The notes: generated by a model from the letters alone, not told the origin. A stretch of 64,000 nucleotides of DNA from Actinomadura xylanilytica (GCF_030283145.1 NZ_JASNWE010000003.1:992001-1056000), one strand, 5' to 3'. Numbered from the stretch's first letter, positions 44,278 through 53,132 are shown. Numbers and translations: made by a program.

Positions 44278-45288
44278 ATGGCGGTGAAGGGCACGCGACC
44301 GACCCTTGAGGAGGTGGCGGCCCGGGCCGGTGTCGGCCGGGGCACCGTCTCGCGGGTCATCAACGGCTCACCGCGGGTGAGCCGGCAGGCCCGCGAGGCG
44401 GTGCTGCTCGCGATCGACGAGCTCGGGTACGTCCCCAACCGGGCGGCCCGCACGCTGGTCACCCGGCGCACCGACACGGTCGCGCTGGTGGTGGCCGAGT
44501 CCGACCAGCGGCTGTTCGGCGAGCCGTACTTCGCCGGCATCATCCGGGGCATCAGCGCGGCGCTCGGCGACACCGGGCTCCAGCTCCTGCTCGCGCTGGC
44601 CCGCTCGCCCGCCGAGTACGCGCGGCTGGAGGACTACCTGACCGCGCAGCACGTCGACGGCGTGCTCCTCACCTCGCTGCACGCCGAGGACCCGCTGCCC
44701 GGCAAGCTGGAGGCCAACGGCGTCCCGACCGTGCTCGGCGGCCGTCCGCCCGGCCTGTCACCGGTCTCCTACGTCGACGTCGACAACCGCAGCGGGGCCC
44801 GCCAGGCCGTCGACCACCTGGTCGAGCGGGGCCGCCGCCGCATCGCCACCATCGCCGGGCCGCAGGACATGGGCGTCGGCATCGACCGGCTGGCCGGCTA
44901 CCGCGACGCGCTCGCCGGGGCGGGCCTGCCCGAGCTGGTGGTGTACGGCGACTTCGGCGAGGCGAGCGCGATCGCCGCGACCGAGGAGCTGCTGGCGAGC
45001 GAGCCCGCCATCGACGCGATCTTCGCCGCCGACGACCCGATGGCGCTCGGCGCGATCCGGGTGCTGCGCCGCAGCGGACGCGCCGTCCCCGGCGACGTCG
45101 CGGTGATCGGGTTCGACGACTCGGCCGCGGCGCCACTGGCCGACCCGCCGCTGACCTCCGTCCACCAGTCGCCCGAGGAGATGGGCCGCGAGATGGCCCG
45201 CCTCCTGGTCTCCCGCATCCGCGGCGAGACGCTCGCCGACCCGGTGGTGATCCTCCAGCCGCACCTGGTGCTGCGCGAGTCGACCTGA
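44278..45288 (+). CDS. cebR: LacI family regulator, probable CebR
   Basis: This is a 336-residue LacI protein with the helix-turn-helix TLEEVAARAGVGRGTVSRVI followed by NGSPRVS, and the hinge VPNRAARTLVTRRTDTVALV. It has the same length, position and N-terminus style as Streptomyces CebR, directly after bglC. It is therefore the natural ligand of the TGGGAGCGCTCCCA site at 39532, released by cellobiose by family knowledge. The gene ends 10 bases before a truncated GH1 fragment on the other strand. Confidence 0.87.
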   Translation: MAVKGTRPTLEEVAARAGVGRGTVSRVINGSPRVSRQAREAVLLAIDELGYVPNRAARTLVTRRTDTVALVVAESDQRLFGEPYFAGIIRGISAALGDTGLQLLLALARSPAEYARLEDYLTAQHVDGVLLTSLHAEDPLPGKLEANGVPTVLGGRPPGLSPVSYVDVDNRSGARQAVDHLVERGRRRIATIAGPQDMGVGIDRLAGYRDALAGAGLPELVVYGDFGEASAIAATEELLASEPAIDAIFAADDPMALGAIRVLRRSGRAVPGDVAVIGFDDSAAAPLADPPLTSVHQSPEEMGREMARLLVSRIRGETLADPVVILQPHLVLREST

Positions 45289-45298
45289 GGCCGGACCC

Positions 45299-45368
45299 TG
45301 ACGGCGGCGCCCTCGATCTGGTACGCGGCGGTGGCCGCACCCCACACGAACCCTTCGGGGAATCCCAT
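45299..45368 (-). pseudogene. GH1 beta-glucosidase, N-terminal scrap
   Basis: From ATG 45368, with a GGAGGAGG ribosome site, the frame reads MGFPEGFVWGAATAAYQIEG, the start of a GH1 beta-glucosidase. The match ends after about 23 codons at the 3' end of the convergent cebR-like gene. It lies 15 bases after the xylA stop on the same strand, so a GH1 gene once followed xylB-xylA and was cut off by a rearrangement. Confidence 0.75.
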
Positions 45369-45383
45369 CGGACCTCCTCCGGG

Positions 45384-46541
45384 TCAGCGGACGCCGTACA
45401 GGTGCTCCAGGGCGAGCTGGTCGAGCCGCTCGAACGCGGCGCCGCGTTCGGCGAGGCCCTGGACGTCGGGGGTGAAGTCGCGCACCGCGCGCCAGTCCTC
45501 GCCCGCGGCGAGGGTCGGCTCGGCCAGCTCGTCGACGCGGGCGGCGCGGAGCGCCTCGGCCACCTCGGGGTCGGCGCGGAACGCCCGCGCCTTCGCGCAC
45601 AGGATCAGCCAGTTGCGCATGCAGGCCCGCGCCGACTCCCACACGCCGTCGTCGTCCTCGGTGCGGGGCGGCTTGAAGTCGAAGTGGACCGGCCCGGCGT
45701 AGTCGCTGCGCTCGATCAGGTCGGCGATCCAGAACGCGCCGCGCGCGTTGCCCGCGCCGAACCGCAGGTCCTGGTCGTAGCGGGGGCCGTGCTGCCCGTT
45801 GAGGTCGAGGTGGAACAGCTTGCCGTGCCAGAGCGCCTGCGCGAGCCCGTGCGCGTAGTTGAGCCCCGCCATCTCCTCGTGCCCGACCTCGGGGTTCACC
45901 CCGACCTGGGCGGGACGCTCCAGCTCCTGGATGAAGGCCAGCGCGTGCCCGACGGTGGGCAGCAGGATGTCGCCGCGCGGCTCGTTGGGCTTGGGCTCGA
46001 TCGCGAACCGCAGGGCGTACCCCTGCTCGGCGACGTAGGCGCCGAGCACGTCGAACGCCTCCTTGTAGCGGTCCAGCGCGGTGCGCACGTCCTTCGCGGC
46101 GCCGGACTCGGCGCCCTCCCGGCCGCCCCAGCACACGTAGGTCTCCGCGCCGAGCGAGGCCGCCAGGTCGATGTTGTCCATCACCTTGCGCAGCGCGAAC
46201 CGGCGCACGTCGCGGTCGTTGGCGGTGAACGCGCCGTCCTTGAAGACCGGGTGCGAGAACAGGTTGGTGGTCGCGGTGGTCACCGCCAGGCCGGTCTCGT
46301 CCAGGGCCTTGCGGAACGCGCCGACGCGCTCGTCCCGCTCGGCGGCGGTCGCCCCGAACGCGAACACGTCGTCGTCGTGGTAGTTGACGCCGTACGCGCC
46401 GATCTCGGCGAGCTTGCGCACGGCCCGCTCGGCGGGCATCGGCGGACGGGTGGCGGGCCCGAACACGTCCACCCCCTGCCAGCCGACCGTCCAGATCCCG
46501 AACGAGAACCGGTCTTCGGGACGCGGGACGAAGTCGCTCAC
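45384..46541 (-). CDS. xylA: Xylose isomerase
   Basis: This is a 385-residue actinomycete-type (class I) xylose isomerase of normal length. It has YGVNYHDDDVFAFG with the catalytic His/Asp, YVCWGGREGAESG, the metal-site Glu in RFAIEPKPNEPRGD, GVNPEVGHEEMAGLNY, and FHLDLNGQHGPRYDQDLRFG. It interconverts xylose and xylulose, and glucose and fructose. GTG 46541 overlaps the xylB stop (GTGA). The xylB-xylA order on the minus strand is controlled from the palindrome at 47951. Confidence 0.95.
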   Translation of the reverse strand: MSDFVPRPEDRFSFGIWTVGWQGVDVFGPATRPPMPAERAVRKLAEIGAYGVNYHDDDVFAFGATAAERDERVGAFRKALDETGLAVTTATTNLFSHPVFKDGAFTANDRDVRRFALRKVMDNIDLAASLGAETYVCWGGREGAESGAAKDVRTALDRYKEAFDVLGAYVAEQGYALRFAIEPKPNEPRGDILLPTVGHALAFIQELERPAQVGVNPEVGHEEMAGLNYAHGLAQALWHGKLFHLDLNGQHGPRYDQDLRFGAGNARGAFWIADLIERSDYAGPVHFDFKPPRTEDDDGVWESARACMRNWLILCAKARAFRADPEVAEALRAARVDELAEPTLAAGEDWRAVRDFTPDVQGLAERGAAFERLDQLALEHLYGVR

Positions 46542-47926
46542 GGGTTCCTCCAGATGTCCAGCTCGGGGGCGGCGTCGCGCAGCGCGGCGTAGCGCTCCCG
46601 GACGTCCGGGAGCGGGTCCGCGGTGTACTCGGTGGCGGGGGCGGCGGGCCAGTCCGGCGGGCCGGGCGTGCCGGCGAGCGCCCAGGCGGCCTGCCGGGCG
46701 GCGCCGAGCGCCACGTACTCGGCGGGTTCGGGGACGGTGACCGCGGTGCCGAGGATCGCGGGGGCCAGCACCCGCACCGCCTCGGACCGGGCGCCGCCGC
46801 CGACCAGCAGCGTCCGGCGCGGGCGCACCCCCTGGCCTTCGAGGTGGCGGGCGGCGTCGGCGAGCGAGCACAGCAGCGCCTCGACCGCCGCCCGCGCGAT
46901 GTTCTCGCGGGTGGCGTTGGCGGTGGTCAGCCCGGCGAGGAGGCCGGTGGCGCCGGGCCGGTCGGGCGTGCGCTCGCCCTCCAGGTAGGGCAGCAGGGTC
47001 ACGCCGCCCGCGCCGGGCTCGGCGGCGAGGGCCAGCGCGGAAAGCTCGGCCAGCCCGGTGCCGGTCATGGCCGCCGCGGCGCTCAGCACCCGCGCCGCGT
47101 TCAGCGTGCACACCAGCGGCAGGAACCGTCCGGTCGCGTCGGCGAACCCCGCGACCAGCCCGGACGGGTCGGCGGCGGGCTCGTCCGCCACGGCGAACGC
47201 GGTGCCGGACGTGCCGATCGAGACCACCACGTCGCCGGGCCGCAGGCCGAGCCCGAGCGCGGCGCCCATGTTGTCGCCGGTGCCGGGGGCGAGCAGCGCG
47301 CCGTCGGCGGTGCGCCCGACGGCCTCGCCGGGACGCGCCACGCGCGGCGGCTCGAAGTCGTGGCCGAGCGCGGCCCGCGCCAGCTCGGGGACGTAGCGGC
47401 CGGTGGCGGGCGACCAGTAGCCGGTGCCCGAGGCGTCGCCGCGGTCGGTGACGGGCTCGTCCGCGCCGAGCCGCCAGGTCAGCCAGTCGTGCGGGAGCAG
47501 CACCCGCGCGGTGCGGCGGGCATGGCCCGGTTCGTGCTCGGCCATCCAGCGCAGCTTGCTCACGGTGAACGAGGCGAGCGGGACGCTGCCGGTGCGCCCG
47601 GCCCAGGCCCCCGGCCCGCCGAACTCCTCGACCAGGGCGCGGGCCTGCGGGGCCGAGCGGGTGTCGTTCCACAGCAGCGCGGGCCGGACGACCGTGCCGG
47701 CGTCGTCCAGCGCGACCATGCCGTGCTGCTGCGCGGCGACGGCCACGGCGTCGGCGCGGGCGAGCAGCTCGCGGGCCGGGCCGAGCGCGTCCCACCAGCG
47801 CGCCGGGTCGCACTCGGTGCCGTCCGGATGGGGCGCGGACGCCTCGGCGACGACGGCCCCGTCCTCGGCCCGGCACAGGACCGCCTTCGCCGACTGGGTG
47901 GAGGAGTCGATCCCGGCGACGAGCAT
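46538..47926 (-). CDS. xylB: Xylulokinase
   Basis: This is a 462-residue FGGY-family sugar kinase. It has the N-terminal phosphate-binding GIDSSTQSAKAVL, the substrate site QQHGMVALD and WNDTRS, a central GTGDNMGAALGLGLRPGD, and the C-terminal ATP site LLVGGGARSEAVRVL. It phosphorylates xylulose to xylulose-5-phosphate. ATG 47926 is the first gene of the xyl unit. The TCGAAGCGCTTCGA palindrome lies 25 bases upstream. Confidence 0.93.
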   Translation of the reverse strand: MLVAGIDSSTQSAKAVLCRAEDGAVVAEASAPHPDGTECDPARWWDALGPARELLARADAVAVAAQQHGMVALDDAGTVVRPALLWNDTRSAPQARALVEEFGGPGAWAGRTGSVPLASFTVSKLRWMAEHEPGHARRTARVLLPHDWLTWRLGADEPVTDRGDASGTGYWSPATGRYVPELARAALGHDFEPPRVARPGEAVGRTADGALLAPGTGDNMGAALGLGLRPGDVVVSIGTSGTAFAVADEPAADPSGLVAGFADATGRFLPLVCTLNAARVLSAAAAMTGTGLAELSALALAAEPGAGGVTLLPYLEGERTPDRPGATGLLAGLTTANATRENIARAAVEALLCSLADAARHLEGQGVRPRRTLLVGGGARSEAVRVLAPAILGTAVTVPEPAEYVALGAARQAAWALAGTPGPPDWPAAPATEYTADPLPDVRERYAALRDAAPELDIWRNP

Positions 47927-47950
47927 GCGCGCTCCGTTCCGCTGTGACTT

Positions 47951-47964
47951 TCGAAGCGCTTCGA
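47951..47964. promoter_or_regulatory. Palindromic operator of the xyl unit
   Basis: TCGAAGCGCTTCGA is a perfect 14-base palindrome 25 bases before xylB. Its core GAAGCGCTTC has LacI/CcpA-type symmetry (central CG). No XylR or ROK gene is adjacent, so the regulator is not identified here. Confidence 0.6.
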
Positions 47965-48018
47965 CCCTAGACGGCTACGGGGCGGCGCACCAGGTACCGG
48001 CGACCGGTCCCTTCTCCC

Positions 48019-48786
48019 TCAGCCCGTGACCGGGACGAACGGCGCGACCTCGACGCCGGCCGCGTCCAGGCCCGCCCGGACGGCGCTCGCCATCCGCACC
48101 GCGCCGGGGCTGTCGCCGTGCACGCAGATGGACTCGGCCCGTACCCGCACCACCGTGCCGTCCACCGCGACGACCTCGCCGTCCACCGCCATCCGGACGC
48201 ACCGTTCGGCGACCTCGGCGGGGTCGTGCAGCACCGCGCCCTCGGCTCGGCGGGACACCAGCGTCCCCTCGGGCGTGTAGCCGCGGTCGGCGAACACCTC
48301 GTGCACCACGGGCAGCCCGGCGGCCTCGGCGCGGCGCAGCCACGCCGAGCCGGGCAGGCCCAGCACCGGCAGGCCGGGGTCGCAGGCCACGACCGCGTCG
48401 ACGACCGCCTGCGCCTGCTCCTCGTGGTGGACGATCGCGTTGTACAGCGCGCCGTGCGGCTTGACGTAGCCGACCCGGACGCCCGCCGCCTCGGCGAACT
48501 GCCGGAGCGCGCCGAGCTGGTAGAGGACGTCGTCGGCCAGCTCGCGCGGCGGCATGTCGATGAACCGCCGCCCGAACCCCGCCAGGTCGCGGTAGCCGGG
48601 GTGGGCGCCGACCACGACGCCGCGCGCGGCGGCGGCCGTGCAGGTGCGCCGCATCACCCCCGGGTCGCCCGCGTGGAACCCGCAGGCGACGTTCGCGCTG
48701 GTCACCACGTCCAGCATGGCCTCGTCGTCGCCGAGCTCCCAGCGGCCGAAGCCCTCGCCGAGGTCGGAGTTCAGATCGATGCGCAT
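48019..48786 (-). CDS. pxpA: 5-oxoprolinase subunit A (LamB/YcsF family)
   Basis: This is a 255-residue LamB/YcsF protein of normal length. It starts MRIDLNSDLGEGFGRWELGD at ATG 48786 with GGAAAGGAG upstream. Conserved segments are ANVACGFHAGDPGVM, GAHPGYRDLAGFGRR and GYVKPHGALYNAI. With PxpB and PxpC it hydrolyses 5-oxoproline using ATP. No pxpB or pxpC gene is next to it; the upstream neighbour on the same strand is a GntR regulator. The partners must be elsewhere, or the protein acts in another pathway. Confidence 0.9.
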   Translation of the reverse strand: MRIDLNSDLGEGFGRWELGDDEAMLDVVTSANVACGFHAGDPGVMRRTCTAAAARGVVVGAHPGYRDLAGFGRRFIDMPPRELADDVLYQLGALRQFAEAAGVRVGYVKPHGALYNAIVHHEEQAQAVVDAVVACDPGLPVLGLPGSAWLRRAEAAGLPVVHEVFADRGYTPEGTLVSRRAEGAVLHDPAEVAERCVRMAVDGEVVAVDGTVVRVRAESICVHGDSPGAVRMASAVRAGLDAAGVEVAPFVPVTG

Positions 48787-48868
48787 GTCACTCCTTTCCT
48801 TCCCGGGTTGTGCCCAGGGCCGGCCCGCCCCACAGCCCGGGCGGGCCATCGGGGCGGGCACGGGAGTC

Positions 48869-49510
48869 CTAGGGGGCGTAGTTCATCACGTGGTCGTGCA
48901 GCAGCCGGGGGGCGTCGGGGTCCTCGCGGCGGAACGCCTCGATCAGCTCGGCGTGCTCGGCCGACTTGGAGTAGATCTCGGTGCGGTGCAGGCGCAGCGA
49001 GAGCGTCGTCCACAGCTCGATGCCGAGGCCCTCCCACACCGCCACCAGCAGCCGGTTGCCCGCGGTCTCGACGATCTCGCGGTGGAAGGCGATGCTGAGC
49101 CGCATCTGGGCGACCAGGTCGCCGTCCTCGGCGGCGGCGGCCAGGAGCCGGTTGTGGTGCTCCAGCGCGCCCATCCGGCCGGCCAGGCGGGGCAGCGCCA
49201 GCTCGGCGGCGGTCCGCTCCAGGCCGGCCCGGACGGGGAAGATCTCGGCCAGGTCCTGCTCGGTGAACTCGCGGACCCGGGCGCCGCGGTTGGGCAGGGT
49301 CTCGATCAGCCGCTGCGCCTCGAGCTGGCGCAGGGCCTCGCGGACCGGGCCCTGGCTCACCCCGAGCTCGCCGGCGATGCGGCGCTCGACGATGCGCTCG
49401 CCGGGCTCCCAGCGGCCCGAGCTGATGCCCTCGACGATGAACTCGCGGATCTGGTCGGCCAGTCCGGTACGGAGCAGCTGGGCGGCGGGCGGCGCGTTCA
49501 CGCAGCACAT
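48869..49510 (-). CDS. GntR family regulator, FCD type
   Basis: This is a 213-residue protein from ATG 49510; a longer frame to 49570 crosses the operator. The winged helix is QIREFIVEGISSGRWEPGER, then LGVSQGPVREALRQLEAQRL. The FCD effector domain follows, with metal-ligand-type His residues (ALEHHNRLL, IAFHREIVE, LHDHVMNY). It sits between pxpA (same strand) and the divergent pdh operon, with nested palindromes at 49553-49574. It probably controls itself and one or both neighbours in response to a small organic acid. Confidence 0.88.
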   Translation of the reverse strand: MCCVNAPPAAQLLRTGLADQIREFIVEGISSGRWEPGERIVERRIAGELGVSQGPVREALRQLEAQRLIETLPNRGARVREFTEQDLAEIFPVRAGLERTAAELALPRLAGRMGALEHHNRLLAAAAEDGDLVAQMRLSIAFHREIVETAGNRLLVAVWEGLGIELWTTLSLRLHRTEIYSKSAEHAELIEAFRREDPDAPRLLHDHVMNYAP

Positions 49511-49552
49511 CGTAGACGCATGCCCGGTAAGTGCCTCTTGACGGCTAACATA

Positions 49553-49574
49553 TGATCGATCATTGATCAATGAT
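49553..49574. promoter_or_regulatory. Nested palindromes, candidate GntR operator
   Basis: TGATCGATCA (49553-49562) and ATCATTGATCAATGAT (49559-49574) are perfect palindromes that overlap by four bases. They lie in the 122-base divergent gap between the GntR gene and pdhA. This AT-rich block contrasts with the surrounding DNA and fits an FCD-GntR autoregulatory site. Confidence 0.65.
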
Positions 49575-49632
49575 GATCGGTGAGCGTCGTGGCGATCCTA
49601 CGACGTCTCCCCCGTACAGAGGAAGGTCGCCG

Positions 49633-50748
49633 ATGGCTGAGACCACCAAGGCCGCCCCGGCCCGCGCGCGGCGCACGCGCGCGGACAGCGCCCGCTCCAA
49701 TGGCGGCGGCGCGACGGCGCAGGGCACGACCGAGCATTCGGCCGACGCGGCGACGCTCGTCGCCTACTACCGGCAGATGCTGCTGATCCGGCGCTTCGAG
49801 GAGCGCGCCGCCCGGGCCTATACCGAGGCGAAGATCGGCGGCTACTGCCACCTCAACCTGGGCGAGGAGGCCACGGTCGTCGGGCTGATGGCCGCGCTGC
49901 GCCCGAGCGACTACCTGTTCACCAACTACCGGGAGCACGGGTACGCGCTGGGCAAGGGCATCGGCGCCGACCGGGTGATGGCCGAGCTGTACGGCCGCTC
50001 GACCGGGGTGTCCAAGGGCTGGGGCGGGTCGATGCACCTGTTCGACGCCGAGGCCCGGCTGCTCGGCGGGTACGGCATCGTCGGCGGGCAGGTCCCGCTG
50101 GCCACAGGGGCCGCCCTCGCGGTGTCCTACAAGGGCGGCGACGAGGTCGTGATGTGCCAGATGGGCGACGGGACGACCGCCATCGGGGCCTTCCACGAGT
50201 CGCTGAACATCGCCGGCCTGTGGGACCTGCCGGTGGTCTTCGTGGTGATCAACAACGGTCTCGGGATGGGCACCACGGTGGAGAACTCCGCCGCCGAGCC
50301 CGAGCTGTACAAGCGCGGCGCCGCGTACCGGATGGAGAGCGCCCGGGTGGACGGCACCGACGTGATCGCCGTGCGCGAGGCGGCCCGCGTCGCCGTGGAG
50401 CGCGCCCGCTCCGAGAGCCGGCCGTACCTGCTGGAGACCGTGAGCCCCCGGTTGAAGGGCCACTCGGTGGTCGACCCGGCCCGGTACCGCTCCAAGGAGG
50501 AGCGGGAGGCGCTCAAGGCCGCCGACCCGCTGGCCCGGCTGGCGCTGGAGCTGGCCGAGTCCGGGGCGCTGAGCCACGACGACCGCGACCGGCTCGACGC
50601 CGAGGTCACCGCGGAGATCAACGCCGCCGCCGCGTTCGCCGACGGCAGCCCGGCCCCCGAGGTCTCCACGCTGTTCGACTACACCTACGCCACCCCCGTC
50701 CCGGGCGAGCTGCGCCGCCTGCCCGCCGAGCCGGTGTTCCGGGACTGA
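49633..50748 (+). CDS. pdhA: Pyruvate dehydrogenase E1 component, alpha subunit
   Basis: This is a 371-residue thiamine-diphosphate enzyme subunit from ATG 49633 (GGAAGG upstream), with an Ala/Arg-rich 45-residue head. It has FEERAARAYTEAKIGGYCHL, YREHGYAL, SKGWGGSMHLFD, the diphosphate/Mg motif MGDGTTAIGAFHESLNIAGL, and NNGLGMGT. It decarboxylates pyruvate with the beta subunit. The SKGWGGSMH segment favours pyruvate or acetoin dehydrogenase over branched-chain types. It is the first of three genes, divergent from the GntR regulator. Confidence 0.88.
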   Translation: MAETTKAAPARARRTRADSARSNGGGATAQGTTEHSADAATLVAYYRQMLLIRRFEERAARAYTEAKIGGYCHLNLGEEATVVGLMAALRPSDYLFTNYREHGYALGKGIGADRVMAELYGRSTGVSKGWGGSMHLFDAEARLLGGYGIVGGQVPLATGAALAVSYKGGDEVVMCQMGDGTTAIGAFHESLNIAGLWDLPVVFVVINNGLGMGTTVENSAAEPELYKRGAAYRMESARVDGTDVIAVREAARVAVERARSESRPYLLETVSPRLKGHSVVDPARYRSKEEREALKAADPLARLALELAESGALSHDDRDRLDAEVTAEINAAAAFADGSPAPEVSTLFDYTYATPVPGELRRLPAEPVFRD

Positions 50749-50761
50749 AGGAGACCGTCCG

Positions 50762-51787
50762 ATGGCAACCGTCACCTACCGCCAGGCCCTGCGCGACACG
50801 CTTCACGCGGAGATGCTGCGCGACGAGAACGTCTTCCTCATGGGCGAGGAGATCGGCCTCTTCGAGGGCTCGTACAAGATCACTGAAGGGCTGCTGAAGG
50901 AGTTCGGCCCGCGCCGGGTGCGCGACACCCCGATCGCCGAGGAGGGCTTCGTCGGTGCCGCGATCGGCGCCGCCATGCTCGGGCTGCGCCCGGTCGTGGA
51001 GCTGATGACGATCAACTTCTCGCTGCTCGCGCTGGACCAGATCGTCAACCACGCCGCGAAGATCTACGGGATGTTCGGCGGCCAGGCCAGCGTGCCGCTG
51101 GTGATCCGCACCCCCGGCGGCGGCGGCCAGCAGCTCGGTGCCACGCACTCGCAGAACGTGGAGCTGTTCTACTCGTTCATCCCGGGCCTGAAGGTCGTCG
51201 CGCCGAGCACGCCCGCCGAGGCGTCGGCGATGCTGAAGGCCGCGATCCGCGACGACGACCCGGTGCTGTTCCTGGAGAACCTCGCCCTCTACAACAGCAA
51301 GGGCGAGCTGCCCGCCGAGATCGCCGACATCGAGCCGGCGCAGATCGGCCGCGCCGCGGTCACCCGTCCCGGCACCGACATCACCCTCATCGGCTACTCG
51401 CGGATGGCCCGGGTCACCACCGAGGTCGCCGAGACCCTCGCCGCCGAGGGGATCTCCGCCGAGGTCGTCGACCTGCGCAGCCTGCGCCCGCTCGACCGCG
51501 CGACCATCGTCGAGTCGGTCCGCCGGACCGGCTGCGCCGTGGTCGCCGAGGACGACTGGCTGACCTACGGCATCGGCGCCGAGATCGCCGCGACCATCCA
51601 GGAGGGCGCCTTCGACTGGCTCGACGCGCCGGTCCGCCGGGTCGCGATGGCCGAAGTGCCGCTCCCCTACGCCAAGTCCCTGGAGACGGCCGCGCTGCCG
51701 TCCGCGGACTCCCTCCTCGCCGCCGCCCGCGACACGCTCCGCGCGACCGGCCGCCTGCCCCTGTCCCCGCTGGAGAACGCTTCATGA
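50762..51787 (+). CDS. pdhB: Pyruvate dehydrogenase E1 component, beta subunit
   Basis: This is a 341-residue transketolase-type beta subunit. It has LMGEEIGLFEGSYKITEGLL, DTPIAEEGFVGAAIGAAMLG with the thiamine-activating Glu, RTPGGGGQQLGATHSQN, and a C-terminal transketolase domain (EVVDLRSLRPLDRATIVESV). GAAGGAGA precedes ATG 50762, 13 bases after the pdhA stop. Its TGA overlaps the E2 ATG at 51784. Confidence 0.9.
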   Translation: MATVTYRQALRDTLHAEMLRDENVFLMGEEIGLFEGSYKITEGLLKEFGPRRVRDTPIAEEGFVGAAIGAAMLGLRPVVELMTINFSLLALDQIVNHAAKIYGMFGGQASVPLVIRTPGGGGQQLGATHSQNVELFYSFIPGLKVVAPSTPAEASAMLKAAIRDDDPVLFLENLALYNSKGELPAEIADIEPAQIGRAAVTRPGTDITLIGYSRMARVTTEVAETLAAEGISAEVVDLRSLRPLDRATIVESVRRTGCAVVAEDDWLTYGIGAEIAATIQEGAFDWLDAPVRRVAMAEVPLPYAKSLETAALPSADSLLAAARDTLRATGRLPLSPLENAS

Positions 51788-53070
51788 CCGAGATCCTCAT
51801 GCCCCGGCTCTCCGACACCATGGAGGAGGGCGTCGTCAGCTCCTGGCAGAAGAAGCCCGGAGACCCGGTCGCGGTCGGCGACGTCATCGTCGACATCGAG
51901 ACCGACAAGGCCGTGATGGAGTACGAGGCCTACGAGGCCGGCGTGCTCGCCGAGATCCTGGTGGCCGAGGGCGAGTCGGCCCCCATCGGCGCCCCCATCG
52001 CGATCGTCACCCCGACCGGCGCGGCCCCGGCCAAGGCGGCGGAGCCCGCCGCCGAGGACAAGCCCGTCCTGGCGGCCGTCCCGGAACCCGCCGCCGCGGC
52101 CACGCCCGCCGCCGCCCCGGCCCCGGCCCCCGTCCCGGCGCAGAGCAAGGGGACGGCTCCGCGGTCCCGGCCGCCGTCGTCGCCGCTGGCCCGCAGGCTC
52201 GCCCGTGACCACGGCATCGACCTGGGCACCCTGACCGGCTCGGGCCCGGGCGGACGGATCATCCGGGCCGACATCGAGGCCGCCGTCCGCGGCGCCGCGT
52301 CCGTCACGCCCGCCGCGTCCGTAACGCCCGTGACCGCGGCCGTCCAGGCGGCGCCCGCCCAGCCCGCGACCGCGCGGCAGGACGACCCGGACGTCGAGGC
52401 GGTCCCGCTCAGCCGGTTCCGCAAGGTGGCCGCGCGCAGGCTCACCGAGAGCAAGCGCGACGCGCCGCACTTCTACCTCACCCGCGAGGTGGACGCCGAG
52501 CCGCTGCTGGCCTTCCGCGGCACGCTCAACCAGGCGCTGGCCCCCGCCAAGGTCAGCGTGAACGACCTGATCGTGAAGGCGTGCGCCACCGCGCTGCGCG
52601 AGCACCCGGCCGTCAACGTCTCCTACACCGAGGACGCCCTGCTCCAGCACAAGCGGGTGAACGTCGGGGTGGCCGTCGCGGTCGACGAGGGGCTGCTGGT
52701 CCCGGTGATCCACGACGCGGACCGCAAGAGCGTGTCGCAGATCGGCGCCGAGACCCGGGAGCTGGCCGGCCGGGCCCGCGACGGGAAGCTCGGCGCGCGG
52801 GAGATGAGCGGCGGCACCTTCAGCGTCAGCAACCTCGGCATGTACGGGGTGGCCAGCTTCTCCGCGGTGATCAACCCGCCGGAGGCGGCGATCCTGGCCG
52901 TCGGCGCGGTGCGGGACGAGCCGGTGGTGAAGGACGGGCAGGTCGTCCCAGGCAAGCGCCTGGCGGTGACGCTGTCGGTCGACCACCGCGCGTGCGACGG
53001 CGCGACGGGCGCGCAGTTCCTGGCCCGCCTCGCCGAGCTGCTGGAGCGGCCGGTCCTGATCGTCGCCTGA
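51784..53070 (+). CDS. pdhC: Dihydrolipoamide acetyltransferase (E2 component)
   Basis: This is a 428-residue E2. The lipoyl domain (1-78) has the lipoylated Lys in ETDKAVMEYEA. An Ala/Pro-rich linker (79-135) follows. The peripheral subunit-binding domain is at about 136-172 (SPLARRLARDHGIDLGTLTG, SGPGGRII). After a second linker comes the acyltransferase domain, with the catalytic His in SVDHRACDGATGAQF. There is a single lipoyl domain. It joins E1 and E3; no E3 gene (lpd) is in the operon, so an E3 from elsewhere is needed. A strong terminator follows. Confidence 0.92.
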   Translation: MTEILMPRLSDTMEEGVVSSWQKKPGDPVAVGDVIVDIETDKAVMEYEAYEAGVLAEILVAEGESAPIGAPIAIVTPTGAAPAKAAEPAAEDKPVLAAVPEPAAAATPAAAPAPAPVPAQSKGTAPRSRPPSSPLARRLARDHGIDLGTLTGSGPGGRIIRADIEAAVRGAASVTPAASVTPVTAAVQAAPAQPATARQDDPDVEAVPLSRFRKVAARRLTESKRDAPHFYLTREVDAEPLLAFRGTLNQALAPAKVSVNDLIVKACATALREHPAVNVSYTEDALLQHKRVNVGVAVAVDEGLLVPVIHDADRKSVSQIGAETRELAGRARDGKLGAREMSGGTFSVSNLGMYGVASFSAVINPPEAAILAVGAVRDEPVVKDGQVVPGKRLAVTLSVDHRACDGATGAQFLARLAELLERPVLIVA

Positions 53071-53090
53071 CTCCGCGCGTCCCCCGAGTC

Positions 53091-53132
53091 CCCCTCCGTC
53101 CCGGCCGCCCCACACGGTCCGGGACGGAGGGG
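53091..53132 (+). terminator. Rho-independent-type terminator after the pdh operon
   Basis: CCCCTCCGTCCCGG (53091-53104) and CCGGGACGGAGGGG (53119-53132) form a perfect 14-base stem with a 14-base loop, followed by TCTTC. It begins 21 bases after the E2 stop. Confidence 0.82.

Noticed and set aside
49570..49632. Upstream ATG at 49570 as the pdhA start
   Set aside because: It lies inside the GntR palindromes; ATG 49633 has a GGAAGG ribosome site and gives a normal N-terminus.
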